Shown: positions 50,201 to 61,381 of the stretch, piece after piece | Layout: each line of letters begins with the position of its first letter | Numbering within the stretch: position 1 is the stretch's first letter | The notes under the pieces: generated by a model | What the model was told of the DNA's origin: nothing | Seen by the model: only the letters and a program-made list of their open reading frames with translations | Databases searched by the model: none | From: Larus michahellis | Lineage: Eukaryota; Chordata; Aves; Charadriiformes; Laridae | Reading direction: 5' to 3' | DNA length: 64,000 nt | Assembly (NCBI RefSeq): GCF_964199755.1 | Contig: NC_133896.1 | Location: 68,489,142-68,553,141 of the forward strand | Program-made: the position numbers and the translations under genes

Positions 50201-53200
50201 TGTGCTGTTAACCCAGTGCAAGTTCCTCCCATTTTGGGTAATCTAGTCCTTGTAACTAAGTTTTCTATGTACACTGTCTCTTATTAAAGGAATTATTGTC
50301 TCATTGCTGGAGCCTAAATGAGTACCAGTAAGTCAAGTTTTCTCACTCTCCAAATATCTTTGTTTGTATGTGATGTTTCCCTTGCATACTCTTGTCCACG
50401 GTTTTGTGCTGATTCAGGACAGAATTAAACGCATTCATTTCTTCCTTCTGCAGGGCCTGTGTCTGAGGGCTGCTATTATCACAGTATAGCTATAGTAGTA
50501 TAGAAGAAGGTGTGACTCGGGTAACCCAGTCATCTTGTGTAGCTATGTTTATAAACTTTCCCTTTGGGACTCTCTGTACCAAAATAAAAGCATATTTGCT
50601 TTGGTGCCCAAACTGCATGAAGCAGCCTTGAGAGGCAGAGCTAAACACATCACTGAACCTGTGGAACTACCAGGGTGTCTGGAAGAGTCAAGTTGCCTTC
50701 TACTCTGCCCCTTCATTTGCACAGATGGAGCTCTTGCTATGTAGGACAACCTTTGAGCTGAACGTGCTGTTAGTCAACCCTGCGTGCTCACCTTTTCATG
50801 ACCAGTTATCCTTGTATTGGGATCCCTAGCACTTCAAAGGACTAAAAATGTGACGAGTAGGCACAGTGGTAATCTCTGTGGGGGTTGCAACCTCTATGCA
50901 TAAAGATGACAGGAAAAGGAAGATATCTCTCTCTGTACCTGTGCCTGCAGCTAGCATCCAGTATCTCCGAGGGGCAGAACTGGCTGTGATGCAAGTGAAC
51001 AGCAATCAACAGATCCGTGCCCAGTTTGACTTTCAGAACAACTTGCCACTTCAGGTCCGTCCAGATGGAGGCTGGGTGAGTGCAAAGGGTTCTAAATTAC
51101 TTTTTCTAGTCCATGGGTTTGTTTCTTCTTTCACTGTCATACAGCAAGGTTATCAAATAAAAAGTGCAGACTGATTAGAAGAGTTGATGAAACAATCAAG
51201 ATTTTGGGTTTGAGACCTACTGTTGTTTCCAGTTTGTTTTACACTTGTGTGTAACCATATGTAACCTGCTTGCTTACCTTGATTTCTTTCACTCTTACCA
51301 TCCTTACCATCCAGGGTTTTAAGAATTGTTGCTCTCAGTGCCTAGCATGTCATTGTTCTCAATGTTGCTTAAAGCAAATAATTGTAGGAGTTTTTGCATT
51401 CTGCTTGACAGCCATGACATTATAGTCTTTTTAACTCAACGCCTCCTTTTACTTCCACTTTTCATGTACTCTCTTGCTGTGGAGGAGAGCACCAACCTTA
51501 GGGGTGGTCCTTCAGCTCACACTCAGTCTAGGAACCTCCTCAGAAAAATGCTGAGCATCCATAGCTCCCTTTATGAACAACAGAAATCTGGAGTTTGTTG
51601 CTTACTGTGCAGAATTTGGCCATAGTTAACTTACCATCTGGAGCCAGTGCCTCTCCCAGAATTTGCACAGCCTTGCTGTTGTGGAAAACTGTAGATTTAA
51701 GAAAGTATGTATGGAATGACCAGGTACAGAACTATATATGTATAAGTGCAATTCTGAATACTTAGCACTTGCACAGCACTGCAAGATTCATACTAGACTA
51801 AAATGTCAGTCTCAAAATTGTGTATTTTAGCCTAATCTCCTTTTAGTTCAGAATGTAATTTAGTGGAAACGCTACACAGTTGTTTGGCATAAGACTGTTG
51901 TATCAGCTCAAAGATCCCAAGAAATAACTGTACTTTTCTCATTCCAAACAGAAGAATTTGGGACAGGCTAAGGGACTTATACATTTAATACACTTGAGTT
52001 CCATTTTTTTTATAATCAAGCTTCAGAAAAAGGGTCATATGGGACAATGGAACACAGTGGAACAGGATGAAATCAGCTGTTAATTTCAGGCCTTCATAGA
52101 ACAACATTCTCATTTTAAGTCCTTGTGAATGTGTTTTGTTTTCAGTGGAATTTCACTTTTGACCGTTTTGAAGTGGAACCTGGCCAGACTTACCAAGTGA
52201 CTGTCTACCACCTGCCTAAACTGGGTGTACGTGGAGACCACAATAGCAAGTCCACATCTCTCACAATGCCTGGTAAGAGATGCTCTAGTTCACTTAGGCT
52301 TTGAGCTTAGGACTGTGATGTTTTGTAGACCTGTGGGTTGGGATTTTTCAGACCAGACCCATGACCTGTGAGCAAGTTTGGCAATAGAGTGGCAGTGTTA
52401 TAAAAACCTGTTCTTTCTGAATATTGCTGTTCAGAAAGTCCATGGTGCCAGCCTTGCATACTCTTGTGGTATATATCCAAAATGTGTGCATCACTTTTGC
52501 TACAAATCACCATCCTTGTTTCTGGGATCCTGTGTCCAGCAGTTCGTCAAATTTCTCCTTCAAATAAGGTGAATGTAGAAGGACTATTCTGTGAAGGACA
52601 ATCCCTTTGATTCTGGTTGACTGTAGCTCCTACATGGAAGATATTTCTATAAAAAAAGTTTTGTATGTTCTCTATAAAGCTGGACAAAGCCTTGGACTTC
52701 ATCCTCTGATTTCGGAGAAACTGTGTCTGTAGCTTGTGAAGAATTCTGCTACAGCTATGGCTAAAGAGAAATTAATAGTTAAGCCTGAAAACTAGTATAG
52801 GTGGCCCTCTGAGGGGCTGTCTGAAGGTAAGCTACATCTCATGGATTTTGTTGCCGAAATGTTCCTCAGTGGAGCAGGCACAAAGATATTTCATGTACAT
52901 GAATGGGGCTGTAGAGCAGTCTTTCATGCTCTCCACAGACTATCGCTGGTGCTTTTACTTAATTTGAAATCTTTTGAAGTTGCCCCTCTGCTTGTGGAAG
53001 CTGGAAGTAAAGGCCAGAATTTCCAAATCAGGAGGAGTAAAGTTTGGCTTCTAATATTAACTCTTAGGCATGTGAAGCTTGATTTCCAAGGCGCGGTTAG
53101 ATGTAATTTACTAAGAAACTTGATAGAGCCTAGTCCCTGACCCTTTCTTGTCTATGTGAAAACTTTTCTATAACTAAAAAGAATTCTTTTTGTTGTTTTC

Positions 53201-56200
53201 TGCAAAGATGCTGAGCGTCTGCAGTGCCTTCTGGCTGCTCTGACTAGTTTATAAATGTAAATACTTGGCACTCAAATCAGAGCTTGGCAACTGGTTCATA
53301 ATTTTTTTAACTTACTTATGGTTGTCAACATGACTTTGTAGTTATAAAATGGCAAAGTATGTGGTGTGTTAGTCAATGTGAGCTGGAAAAGGAGAGGTGG
53401 GGGGGACTTGATTTTCAGCCGTGTTATCCTTTCTTATACGTAGTCACCCTAAGGACTTCCTGGCTTTTATCCTCCACGACTCTTCAGAAACTTTTAATGT
53501 GTTGTGTGAAGCTCAGTCATTGCTGATTAGAGCTTACATGTGAATTACGGTGGCACTGTAAACTTTCCAACTTTGAAAGTTGGAAATTTAAGATACGCAA
53601 TGTTCTATTTCAACTGTTTAAGCAGGGAGTTGTTCCTTTTCCTTTATCTAAACCCTGGAGGAGAGACATAGTTTAGGCTGAGACTTGTAAATCCCACGTT
53701 GCTAAATGTTGAATATGTAACTTCAGATTTGACTCTGAAGAAAGTCCCAAAGAGCAGGGCCAATCTGCTAAATGAAGTGAAGAGAATAGTAAATGTGGAA
53801 GTGTGTTTTGGGATCAGGAAAGATTCCAGCTTCCTAGATTTCCTGGGTCAGATTGCTTTTGGAGGAATCTATTGCTGTGGTGTTCTCATGGTCCAGAGAT
53901 CAATATGAAGTTTTAATTCCACTATGACCCTCTCTGTACAAGTCTTAGAATCATAGAATCTAGGTTGGAAGGGACCTTTCAGATCGAGTCCAACCATTAA
54001 CCCAGCACTGCCAAGTTACCACTAAACCATATCCCTCAGCACTACATCTACATGTCTTTTAAATACCCCCAGGGATGGTGATTCAACCACTCCCCTGGGC
54101 AGCCTGTTCCAATGCTTGACAACCCTTTTGGGGAAGAAATTTTTCCTAATATCCAAACTAAACCTCCCCCTGGCACAACTTGAGGCCATTTCCTCTTGTC
54201 TTATCACTTATTACTTGGGAGAAGAGACCAACCCCCACCTCTCTACAACCTCCTTTCAGGCAGTTGTAAAGAGTGATAAGGTCTCCCCTCAGCCTCCTTT
54301 TCTCCAGACTAAACTACCCCAGTTCCCTCAGCTGCTCCTCATAAGACTTGTGCTCTAGACCCCTCACCAGCTTTTTTGCCCTTCCCTGGACACGTTCCAG
54401 CACCTCAGTGTCTGTCTTGTAGTGAGGGGCCCAAAATTGAACACAGTACTGGAGGTGTGGCCTCAGTGTACAGGGGGACAATCACTTCCCTAGTCCTGCT
54501 GGCCACACTATTCCTGATACAAGCTTGAATGCTGTTGGCCTTCTTGGCCACCTGGGCACACTGCTGTTCAGCTGGCAGTCAACCAGCAGCCCCAGGTCCT
54601 TTTTTTGCAGGGTGGCTCTCCAGCCACTCTTCCCCAAGCCTGTAGCACTGCATATGGTTGGTGTGCCCCAAGTGCCGGACCTGGCACTTGGCCTTGTTGA
54701 ACCTCATACCACTGGCCTCGGCCCATTGATCCAGCCTGTCCATGTCTTACATTAGCAAGGGTTGTCAAATATTACTGTTATAGCAAGTATTGTATGTTTT
54801 CAGTCTTTTCTTATTAGTTGTCTCTTCTGAAAAAAACAAGCCAAGGAGGGTTTGGTTAGGTGGCTGGCTTCTGGTAAGAAAATGGGTGTTTTTTTTCTAA
54901 ATGGAAGTACAATGTTTCTGACTAGTCACTGATGATCTTTCTTGCAGACTGCAGGGAGACTCTGATGAAAAGAACCATCCCGTGTATAAAGACAGGTAAA
55001 TTTTTTTCTGTTTGAGTCATGTAGACATGGGTGCTCTGTTGAAATATTTCTGGCAGTTGAGAAACTTGGGAATATCTGCACTATTTCCAGGCAGCTTGTG
55101 GGAGCCCAGGATCCAAGGTAAAAGTCTAGATGATACAACTCTGCTTGTGAGCTTTAACCCATGGATGGAGGCAGCCCGATATCAGATTCATGTGGCCAGT
55201 TTCCTGAATGAGAAGAAGTGTAAAATGATCACACATGATTTCACTGAGGTAACTACCTTCCTAAATGATACCCTCTGTGGTAATTTGGACAAACATTTCT
55301 TTTAATGGTTGCTAAACAAGGACTTGGAGCCATGATGTAGGAGATACAACAAATGCACTTGAACAGCAGTTTTCAAGGAGTCATTTTCACAGATTTTTAA
55401 TTGCTTTTGGAAAGATTAATTTTATTTCAAGAATTTGGTGGATAAAAGATCAAAAAAAGGTTTTATCATGGAGCAGTCTGTAAAAAAACATCTGCAAAGA
55501 AAAATGAAATTTGATATTTGATTATCTGGGCTTTATTACCTTTGTCAAGCCAATGCCTGGGGGATAAGACTAAATAAATCAACCAAAATTGAGGTGCAAA
55601 GTTTCAATAAATCATTGAAGTAAGTTATCAAATGTGATGGTGGGGGGGTTAATTAAATTTTTTTTATCACAAATGAGCAGTTTTGTAACAGCTGTCTCAA
55701 ACTGAGAATCAGTTCCTCTAGGTCTTACAGTCTGTGCTGTTGAGAAGCTCAAAGTAGATCCAGAATGTCTTCTGACATATTCCTATTCAGGCGTCTGAGG
55801 AAGGAGAAATGCTGAATATTTGGTACCAGTCCCCACCCTTCCTTGGGGGAGGGCAGATATATTGGCATTCAGTTTGTTTAATCTTTCTGTTCCTTCCACA
55901 CTTAAACCCCTTCGTGCTGCATGCACTGATATGTATTAAGTTATTACTGACACAAGTTATTACTGGTACAGCTATGTGCATATTTCCCTGGCAGAGGGGA
56001 ATATACCTCATTTTGGAGTATGTATCTGCTGAACACTGTAGAGAATATATTTAGACTATCATGATATTGATTGTATACAGCAGGTAACAAGGGCAACTTA
56101 TTTGTCTGTTCTAGTATCAGAAGCAACAGTGTTGACAGCTGTTTTTAATTAAACAAGGAAGCTTGTTAGTGTTTTCACATTAAATAACTGAAGACATTTA

Positions 56201-59200
56201 CATTGTTAAGAAACTAAGTTTAACACATTTGAAGTTATAAAAGGTACATTCTTAATTGTTACTTGTGCAGCCTTAGCCTGCTCTCTTAATTGTATTACCA
56301 CATCAGTCACGCAGGACACCTGCAGTGACTGTGGCCAGACCATTTATCTGTTTTGTTTTCTGTGGGCTTCTTGTTCCCAAAAAAAAAAAAAATGAAACTT
56401 CTGCGTCTTTGGACCACTCCATATTCTTATGTCGACTCCTTTTCTTTTTTTCCATCTTTCATTCTGTTTTCTTTCTTCCCTTATAACTCACACCTGATTT
56501 CTGCAGAGTGGACTACAACAGCAAGTGAACGTCACGATCAAAATAGAGAAGAACATAAGAGCTTGCTGCAACTACAAAATACAGGTAGGACCTCACTGTT
56601 GTCCCTTCCTTCACCAATAAGACAATGAGCAGCTTCAGAATGTTATGGTTTTTTGTATGGTATTTTATTCTGAGATTGGCAATCCCTAAGTACCTGTATT
56701 AGGGAAATAACGGTTGTGGCTGAAAGAATAATTATTTTTTTTATATAGGTATTCTTTGTATACACGGGCTTTTCCTTAGTATAGGGTTGCCAAGTCAGAG
56801 GCTATGGAATGGGAATGGCAAGTATGCAACCTCAGGAGCTCACTGCTTTCGTAATATATAATGTAAGAATTTTTGATTAGTCTTGTTTTCTGAAGGGAAA
56901 TGGGAATTCTGTGTCCCTGTGCTAAAATACAGGGAATGTTGAGGCGGGGGAAAGTAAAGTGGTGAACAAAATTGCTTTTAAGAATAGCTTTTGTTTTCTG
57001 ACTTTATTTCAACTGCAGATTCAGCCATTCTTTGAGAACTGTGACACAGACTGTGTGAGATACTCTGCTTTCATCCCATGTTCACCAGCTCCAAGTGAGA
57101 ACTGCTTTTCTGTAAATTAGATTCCCATTGTCTTACAGATGAGAGCTGAATTTTTAATGTAACTCTTGTCTTTTGCAGCTACAGACCCATCAGGTAAGAA
57201 GTTCTTCCAATACCCTGAAACGTTTTTTGCTGCTCTCTTCCTGTCATATAGAATAACAAATGGTCCTCCCTGGGAATGACCCGATGGGCAGGAAATGTCC
57301 CCTTGTAACACTGAGTTCAGAATGAGTTGTGTTAAGAGTTACTTCACCATGATTTATCAAGGCAAGTATTTGTATGCAGTGTGAACCTTAAAGAGCAATT
57401 TTTTTAGAGATACTTAACTTGCATAAAATTCTTTGAGAAACAGTTTTGACAAGAAGAGTCTTAATATAAAATACTTTCTGTCACTTTGCTCAGTGTTAAA
57501 AAATTTCCATAATATAAAGCAGCTTTTGGAGAGAATAGCTTGCATATATTCATTTTTATGAATGTCAAGATAAATCCTGTGCATAATGATTTGACATCTT
57601 TTTTTTTGGCTGCAACAACACCTGTAAGGAGCTTGTTTGCCCAAGATTTAAAAGGAAAAAAACACCTGTAGATTAAAAAAAAAAAATCACCCAAAATGGT
57701 GATTTATTTTTTTTTAAGATAGAGTACATGAACAGGCAGGACATGGGTGGCATGCCTGTCAAAACTGGATAAACACTGCTATTTAGAGGAAGGTTATTGA
57801 TCTGTGTTTTCAGTGTGCTGCACATATGGTTCTTTGTGGAGCAAGTTTATGGTGTAGAGCATCGTCATGACAGCAGGGATTCATTTTGAGAAGTGACTGT
57901 GGTATGTTGTAAGGGGGAAGTGCTGGACTACCCGTGGGTTTTGGCAGAGCGAGGGTCCTTCTTCCTTGGCCCCTGCTGCTCAAGAAATTTCTGTTCTTTG
58001 GTAAAACTCTATTGGTGTAAAGCAATGTCTGAGCACTGCTTTTGTACTGCAGGTGACATGATTATATGGCTCTACTGGTGTATCACGGGGATCTGTGTGT
58101 TACTGGTGGGATCAGTTATAGCAGGTGTGATTTGTATGACCAAAAAACGAGCAGGTAAGACTCATTCTACCTAGGAAGAAAAGATTTAATGCTAAAACTA
58201 TATTTTTTCCTACTTCTGTACCTATTCCTCTTGCTGTTTTCTTCCTTGCTGTTTTGATGTCTTGCCACTGAGATAAATGCCTATGTAAACACCCTCCTCT
58301 GTTGCACATCATGGGACTTGTAACATCCTAATACTGTCCACCTAGTTAAGGTAAGCCTTACAGAGGTTATGCTGCCTGATACTCCCATTTTTATAGTGCT
58401 TCAGAGATGATGAGGAGGGAAAAGGAACTTCATAGTTCAGCCCTTTGTTTCCTGCAGATTGCTACAGATACCTTTTCCATTTAGTTTTCTCCTGCATTGC
58501 GTAAGAGTTTTGCAGGACAGAAGCTTCCTGTTTGTCCACACTGTAGTCTTCCCCCTGTCTCGCAAAGTCTCTACAAAATTCATTTTTATACTATTTTGAG
58601 CTTACATAATGTTTTTCAATTAAGATGAAAGAAGAAAAACAGGACATAGAGTTTGACATTGAGTGGGTCAGATAATTAGGTACTTAAGGACTAATTCTGA
58701 GTCTTTTGTGCTGCAACCTTGAGGCGGTTATCACAGAGAAACTGTGCAACTCACTGGGTTGGGTTTTTTAACCTGAGAGGAGTAATCGGAAATCTTTTGG
58801 AAAACTTCTTAACATCAAATTTACCTATAAGGTATAGCTAGGGACATTTTAGTTGCTTCTTCAGAGAAGCCTCTTAAGGAAAAGCTATCTTTAAAAAAGC
58901 TTCCTCTCCTTAAGGAGAGATAAACAGAACAATTAAGGGCTCTCTACTTCTTGAGGCTGGCCAGATCTGGGGAAGGTGGAGAAAATCACTTTTGAGTGCA
59001 TTTTTTTCTCCTCTCAAAGGAAAAATGTAGCGAAGTACATAGCAAAGTGAGCTGTAGAAGAGTCTTTATTCATTTAGTATATTTTCTTATTAGGCTTTTC
59101 ACTTCCCATCACTTTATCCCTGCACAGTTAAAGATATTTTTTTTTTTTGGAACCTAATCTTTGGAAGGTGGTGGTGTTTGAAGGGTTTAATTTTATTTCA

Positions 59201-61381
59201 TGTTTTCAGGACTGACAGTGACTTTCTCTCTCTTCCAGGACACAGGCGAGGGAAATGCAACCACAATGATTTGCAGACTGGTAAGATGTCCTGCCTGTGT
59301 TTTATCAGGCATATGTAATGCATTCTGGAGGTCTCACATGTTTGTCCAGAAAGGGCTCTCATAGGCTCTACTACTCTATAAGTGCTTCTCAAACCCAAAA
59401 GGTAGCCTTAGGATCTTCCTGGTTAGCTAAAATAAACTTCGTATTTGGAATGCCGTATTTGCCAGATGGGACGTAATTGCTTCGTGAAGGGGTGAGGCTT
59501 TTGACGCAGCTGAGGTTGTGCTGGCAAAAGAACCCTTGCTAATCATCTAAGCCATAGCAATAGGGGATTGTTTGGGGGTGCACGCAGCTGTCCGGCAGAG
59601 AATACGGCTACATTTGCAAGCCTCTTGAAGCTGGTATATTACTTTTGTGTGGTGAAATTCCATGAACCATCCAAGCGTTATTATAAATCACAGCTCCACT
59701 GTCTGGACTTTCATATTAAATTTCTACAATGAGATGTCTGCATGTGTTGCCAAAATAGCTTCAAAACTGGTAGTTCCTAGAACCGTTTGTTAATACTCTA
59801 TGTTGATTGCTGCTGGCTTGCACCATTACAATTTCAGGGCTGTGACTGGAACGAATGTTTTTCTGTCTTTCAGGAGCATCATATACTGACCTTCCTCTGC
59901 CACCCTTGAAGCCCCGAAAGGTTTGGATTGTGTACTCTGCTGATCACCTGCTGTACGTGGATGTGGTGCTGAAGTTTGCTGAGTTTCTGATGACGGTGTG
60001 TGGCACTGCTGTGGCCTTAGATCTGCTAGAAGATCATCAGATCTCAGAGTTAGGGCCATTACCCTGGCTTACTCGACAGAAGAAAGAAATGGAAGACCTA
60101 TCTTCAAAGATCATCATCTTATGTTCACGGGGCACCCAGGCCAAATGGCAGGCCATGCTTGGGAGTGAGCCTGTGTGTCTCAAGCAAGATCAGCAAAAGC
60201 CAACGGGAGACCTGTTCACGCCAGCCTTGAATTTGATCCTGCCAGATTTCAAGAAGCCAGCCTGTTTTGGAATGTATATAGTCTGCTATTTTGAGGGAAT
60301 AAGTAGTGAGAAAGATATACCTGATCTATTCAATGTCACATCCAGGTACCAACTGATGGACAAGTTTGAGGATATTTATTTTCGGATTCAGGACTTGGAG
60401 AAGTTTGAACCTGGGCGCATCCATCGAATCCGGGAAATCACAGCTGAAAACTATATTGATACCCCTAGTGGGAGGAAGTTGAAAGAGGCAGTACAAAAGT
60501 TCAAGAACTGGCAGATGGAGCACCCAGACTGGTTTGAGAGTGAAACCATCTGCTTGGATAATGATGAAGAGTTGCAGTCCCTAAATAGAGAGACCCAGGT
60601 GGATTCATTGCTAAGTGAACCAGGTGGAATTGTGAAACATCAGCTGCACCTACAGGAGCCTGACCCTGACTGCTGTTACGTCATCAACCTCCACATGCGT
60701 GAAGGTGAAAGCGGAGGCTGTAAACTGCAGCCTCAACTTAATCCATGTGGGGATCCAACTTCTCAGACTGTGGTCCTTCCTATGGATGAGGCTCCTCTAG
60801 TTCAAGTAGTGGAGCCAGTCTCTTCCATGGAAGATAGAAATATACTTGGTCATCATGTGCTGAGTAATGAGGACTGTATGGAAGGAGTTCCTCTTCTGGA
60901 GCCAAGCTTTCCATTGAGGAATAATGTCATCCTCCATGATGACTCTGAAGTTTCAGCAATAGATGACCAGAGTCCTGCAAATCTCTCAGGTGAATTGAGA
61001 CACCATCTGAATGGACTCATGTACTCGTTTTATCAGCAGAGTGTCATTCCTTCAGAGCCATCTCTCTGCCAAGAGGAGGCCGATAAGCAACACCAGTTGG
61101 TCTTTGATGACCAATGCAAAGACCAAAGACAGTCAGTGCAGTCAGACCAGGGCTACATCTCTAGATGTTCTCCTCTGCCTCCTGATGACCTTGTAGAGGA
61201 GGAGGAAGAAGAGGAGGAGGATCAGGAAAAACAGGTGGTCTTTGATGAACTCTCTCCAGAGGTCTTGAACAGCCTAAAGAGCCTCCAGCAGCAGCTGTTT
61301 TTCCAGGACATTCAACGGAGCTCTGATTGGGGGTATCCAGCTGAGGTGATGGACATTGGCCAGTCTTTGGAGGACAGTTAG
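38130..61381 (+). CDS. IL17RA: IL17RA, interleukin-17 receptor A, complete, 13 exons
   Basis: Type I membrane receptor shared by IL-17A/F and related cytokines; it pairs with other IL-17R chains and recruits the adaptor Act1 through its SEFIR domain. Exons: 38130-38261, 46692-46716, 49600-49746, 50951-51075, 52146-52272, 54948-54995, 55091-55248, 56507-56584, 57019-57094, 57179-57193, 58053-58154, 59239-59280, 59874-61381. All are GT-AG and phases agree, giving 860 aa (human 866). Layout: signal peptide (about 1-28), two fibronectin-III-like ectodomain modules with four N-glycosylation sequons (NST, NVS, NFT, NVT), TM helix about 313-339, SEFIR about 374-535, acidic tail. [15 protein letters not shown] and the 13-exon plan match IL17RA rather than IL17RB, RC, RD or RE. 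Human Cys57 and Cys126 are replaced (Ser55, Arg124). Confidence 0.97.
41285..41342 (+). repeat. 20-bp direct repeat, period 38 bp
   Basis: TTAGTGATCAAAACTACCAA occurs at 41285-41304 and again exactly at 41323-41342, a recent partial tandem duplication in intron 1. Confidence 0.85.
43651..44235 (-). mobile_element. Solo LTR of an avian endogenous retrovirus
   Basis: 585 bp bounded by TGTGG...CCACA inverted termini and flanked by the same 5-bp target site CCTGT (43646-43650 and 44236-44240). A 5-bp duplication fits ERVL-type (class III) elements. Internal sequence matches my memory of a common avian LTR; the - strand is preferred because the TATA-like and poly(A)-like segments are in the expected order on that strand. 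No internal retroviral genes are present, so only one LTR remains after recombination. The left edge could instead be 43648. Confidence 0.8.
46692..46716 (+). CDS. IL17RA: IL17RA exon 2: 25-bp micro-exon
   Basis: DLNCLVRN plus the first base of Ser. It matches human GLNCTVKNS, and the Cys pairs with that of exon 1 (human 43-50). The acceptor is CCCCCCACAG and the donor is A/GTAAGT. Confidence 0.93.
47150..47222 (+). mobile_element. Worn CR1 3'-end fragment
   Basis: AAAGGTCTTTTCTAACATAAG followed by GATTCTATGATT resembles the terminal part of CR1 elements with the octamer 3' end. Short and diverged, so the left boundary is uncertain. Confidence 0.5.
49170..49310 (+). mobile_element. Possible ancient CR1 coding-end fragment
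   Basis: AGTAATTAACTATTGGAACAA and the following ATTTCCCTGGG...CATTGGAAAGCTGG track the part of old CR1 elements that encodes the end of the reverse-transcriptase reading frame. Heavily diverged. Confidence 0.4.
49600..49746 (+). CDS. IL17RA: IL17RA exon 3: first ectodomain module
   Basis: 147 nt, [20 protein letters not shown] to [15 protein letters not shown]. It aligns without gaps to human [20 protein letters not shown]...VAHIEW. The human Cys57 position is Ser55 (TCC at 49605). Sequon NVS is present. Confidence 0.94.
49747..50950 (+). other. IL17RA: IL17RA intron 3
   Basis: 1.2 kb, GTAAGT donor and GCCTGCAG acceptor. Nothing else recognised. Confidence 0.8.
50951..51075 (+). CDS. IL17RA: IL17RA exon 4: first ectodomain module
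   Basis: 125 nt, [20 protein letters not shown] to RPDGGW, matching human [20 protein letters not shown]. The human Cys126 position is Arg124 (CGT at 51016). The donor is TGG/GTGAGT. Confidence 0.95.
51076..52145 (+). other. IL17RA: IL17RA intron 4
   Basis: 1.07 kb without recognised features. Confidence 0.8.
52146..52272 (+). CDS. IL17RA: IL17RA exon 5
   Basis: 127 nt, [20 protein letters not shown] to TSLTMP, matching human [20 protein letters not shown]. Sequon NFT. The donor is CTG/GTAAGA. Confidence 0.95.
52273..54947 (+). other. IL17RA: IL17RA intron 5
   Basis: 2.7 kb. Its 3' part is occupied by the CR1 element at 53946-54746. No exon in the remainder. Confidence 0.8.
53946..54746 (-). 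mobile_element. CR1 non-LTR retrotransposon, 5'-truncated
   Basis: On the - strand it reads from decayed reverse-transcriptase C-terminal codons ([19 protein letters not shown]-like) to the 3' coding end [14 protein letters not shown] and the terminal GATTCTATGATTCTA at 53946. About 800 bp of what would be a 4-5-kb element. Frame breaks make it inactive. No target duplication was seen, as usual for CR1. Confidence 0.93.
54948..54995 (+). CDS. IL17RA: IL17RA exon 6
   Basis: 48 nt, split Asp then [15 protein letters not shown] plus a split Gly. It corresponds to human DCEHARMKVTTPCMSSG with both cysteines (human 185/196) kept. Confidence 0.93.
55091..55248 (+). CDS. IL17RA: IL17RA exon 7: second ectodomain module
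   Basis: 158 nt, [20 protein letters not shown] to THDFTE. It aligns with human SLWDPNITVETLEAHQLRVS and keeps the conserved Cys (EKKCK). Human has an N-glycan sequon in NIT that is absent here. The intron before it is only 95 bp. Confidence 0.95.
55249..56506 (+). other. IL17RA: IL17RA intron 7
   Basis: 1.26 kb, A/T-rich, with no recognised features. Confidence 0.8.
56507..56584 (+). CDS. IL17RA: IL17RA exon 8
   Basis: 26 codons, phase 0, [20 protein letters not shown] then CNYKIQ. It matches human RSNVTLTLRNLKGCCRHQVQ, with sequon NVT and the CC pair conserved. Confidence 0.94.
56585..57018 (+). other. IL17RA: IL17RA intron 8
   Basis: 434 bp, nothing recognised. Confidence 0.8.
57019..57094 (+). 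CDS. IL17RA: IL17RA exon 9
   Basis: 76 nt, [20 protein letters not shown] then CSPAP. It matches human IQPFFSSCLNDCLRHSATVS with cysteines kept. The donor is CCAA/GTGAGA. Confidence 0.95.
57179..57193 (+). CDS. IL17RA: IL17RA exon 10: 15-bp micro-exon
   Basis: CTACAGACCCATCAG between TTTTGCAG and GTAAGA. It adds TTDPS in the juxtamembrane stalk. It is phase 1 on both sides and needed or skippable without frame change. It corresponds to the short human stalk exon. Confidence 0.85.
57194..58052 (+). other. IL17RA: IL17RA intron 10
   Basis: 859 bp. A- and T-runs at 57600-57720. No exon. Confidence 0.8.
58053..58154 (+). CDS. IL17RA: IL17RA exon 11: transmembrane helix
   Basis: 102 nt, [20 protein letters not shown] then [13 protein letters not shown]. 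One hydrophobic helix with a basic stop-transfer KKR, matching human WVYWFITGISILLVGSVI. Phase 1 on both sides, so skipping would remove the membrane anchor in frame. Confidence 0.96.
58155..59238 (+). other. IL17RA: IL17RA intron 11
   Basis: 1.08 kb, nothing recognised beyond a T-run near 59140. Confidence 0.8.
59239..59280 (+). CDS. IL17RA: IL17RA exon 12: intracellular juxtamembrane
   Basis: 42 nt, [13 protein letters not shown] flanked by split glycines. It aligns by position and phase with human GPGSEKYSDDTKYTDG but the sequence is diverged and more basic. Confidence 0.88.
59281..59873 (+). other. IL17RA: IL17RA intron 12
   Basis: 593 bp, GTAAGA donor and CTTTCAG acceptor. Nothing else seen. 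Confidence 0.8.
59874..61381 (+). CDS. IL17RA: IL17RA exon 13: SEFIR domain and C-terminal tail
   Basis: 501 codons plus TAG. The SEFIR domain begins [20 protein letters not shown] and includes [32 protein letters not shown] and [18 protein letters not shown]; it recruits Act1 by SEFIR-SEFIR contact. The tail is much less conserved except [13 protein letters not shown], a Pro-rich step and an eight-Glu run before the end. The first ATG at 59855 is in the intron and is not a start. Confidence 0.97.

Noticed and set aside
54022-54207. 61-codon - strand frame ending [11 protein letters not shown]
   Set aside because: It is the decayed 3' coding end of the CR1 element, not a host gene.
59855-59873. 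ATG at 59855 as start of a separate 508-codon gene
   Set aside because: It is in the intron before IL17RA exon 13. The TTTCAG acceptor at 59873 and phase match to exon 12 make it part of IL17RA.
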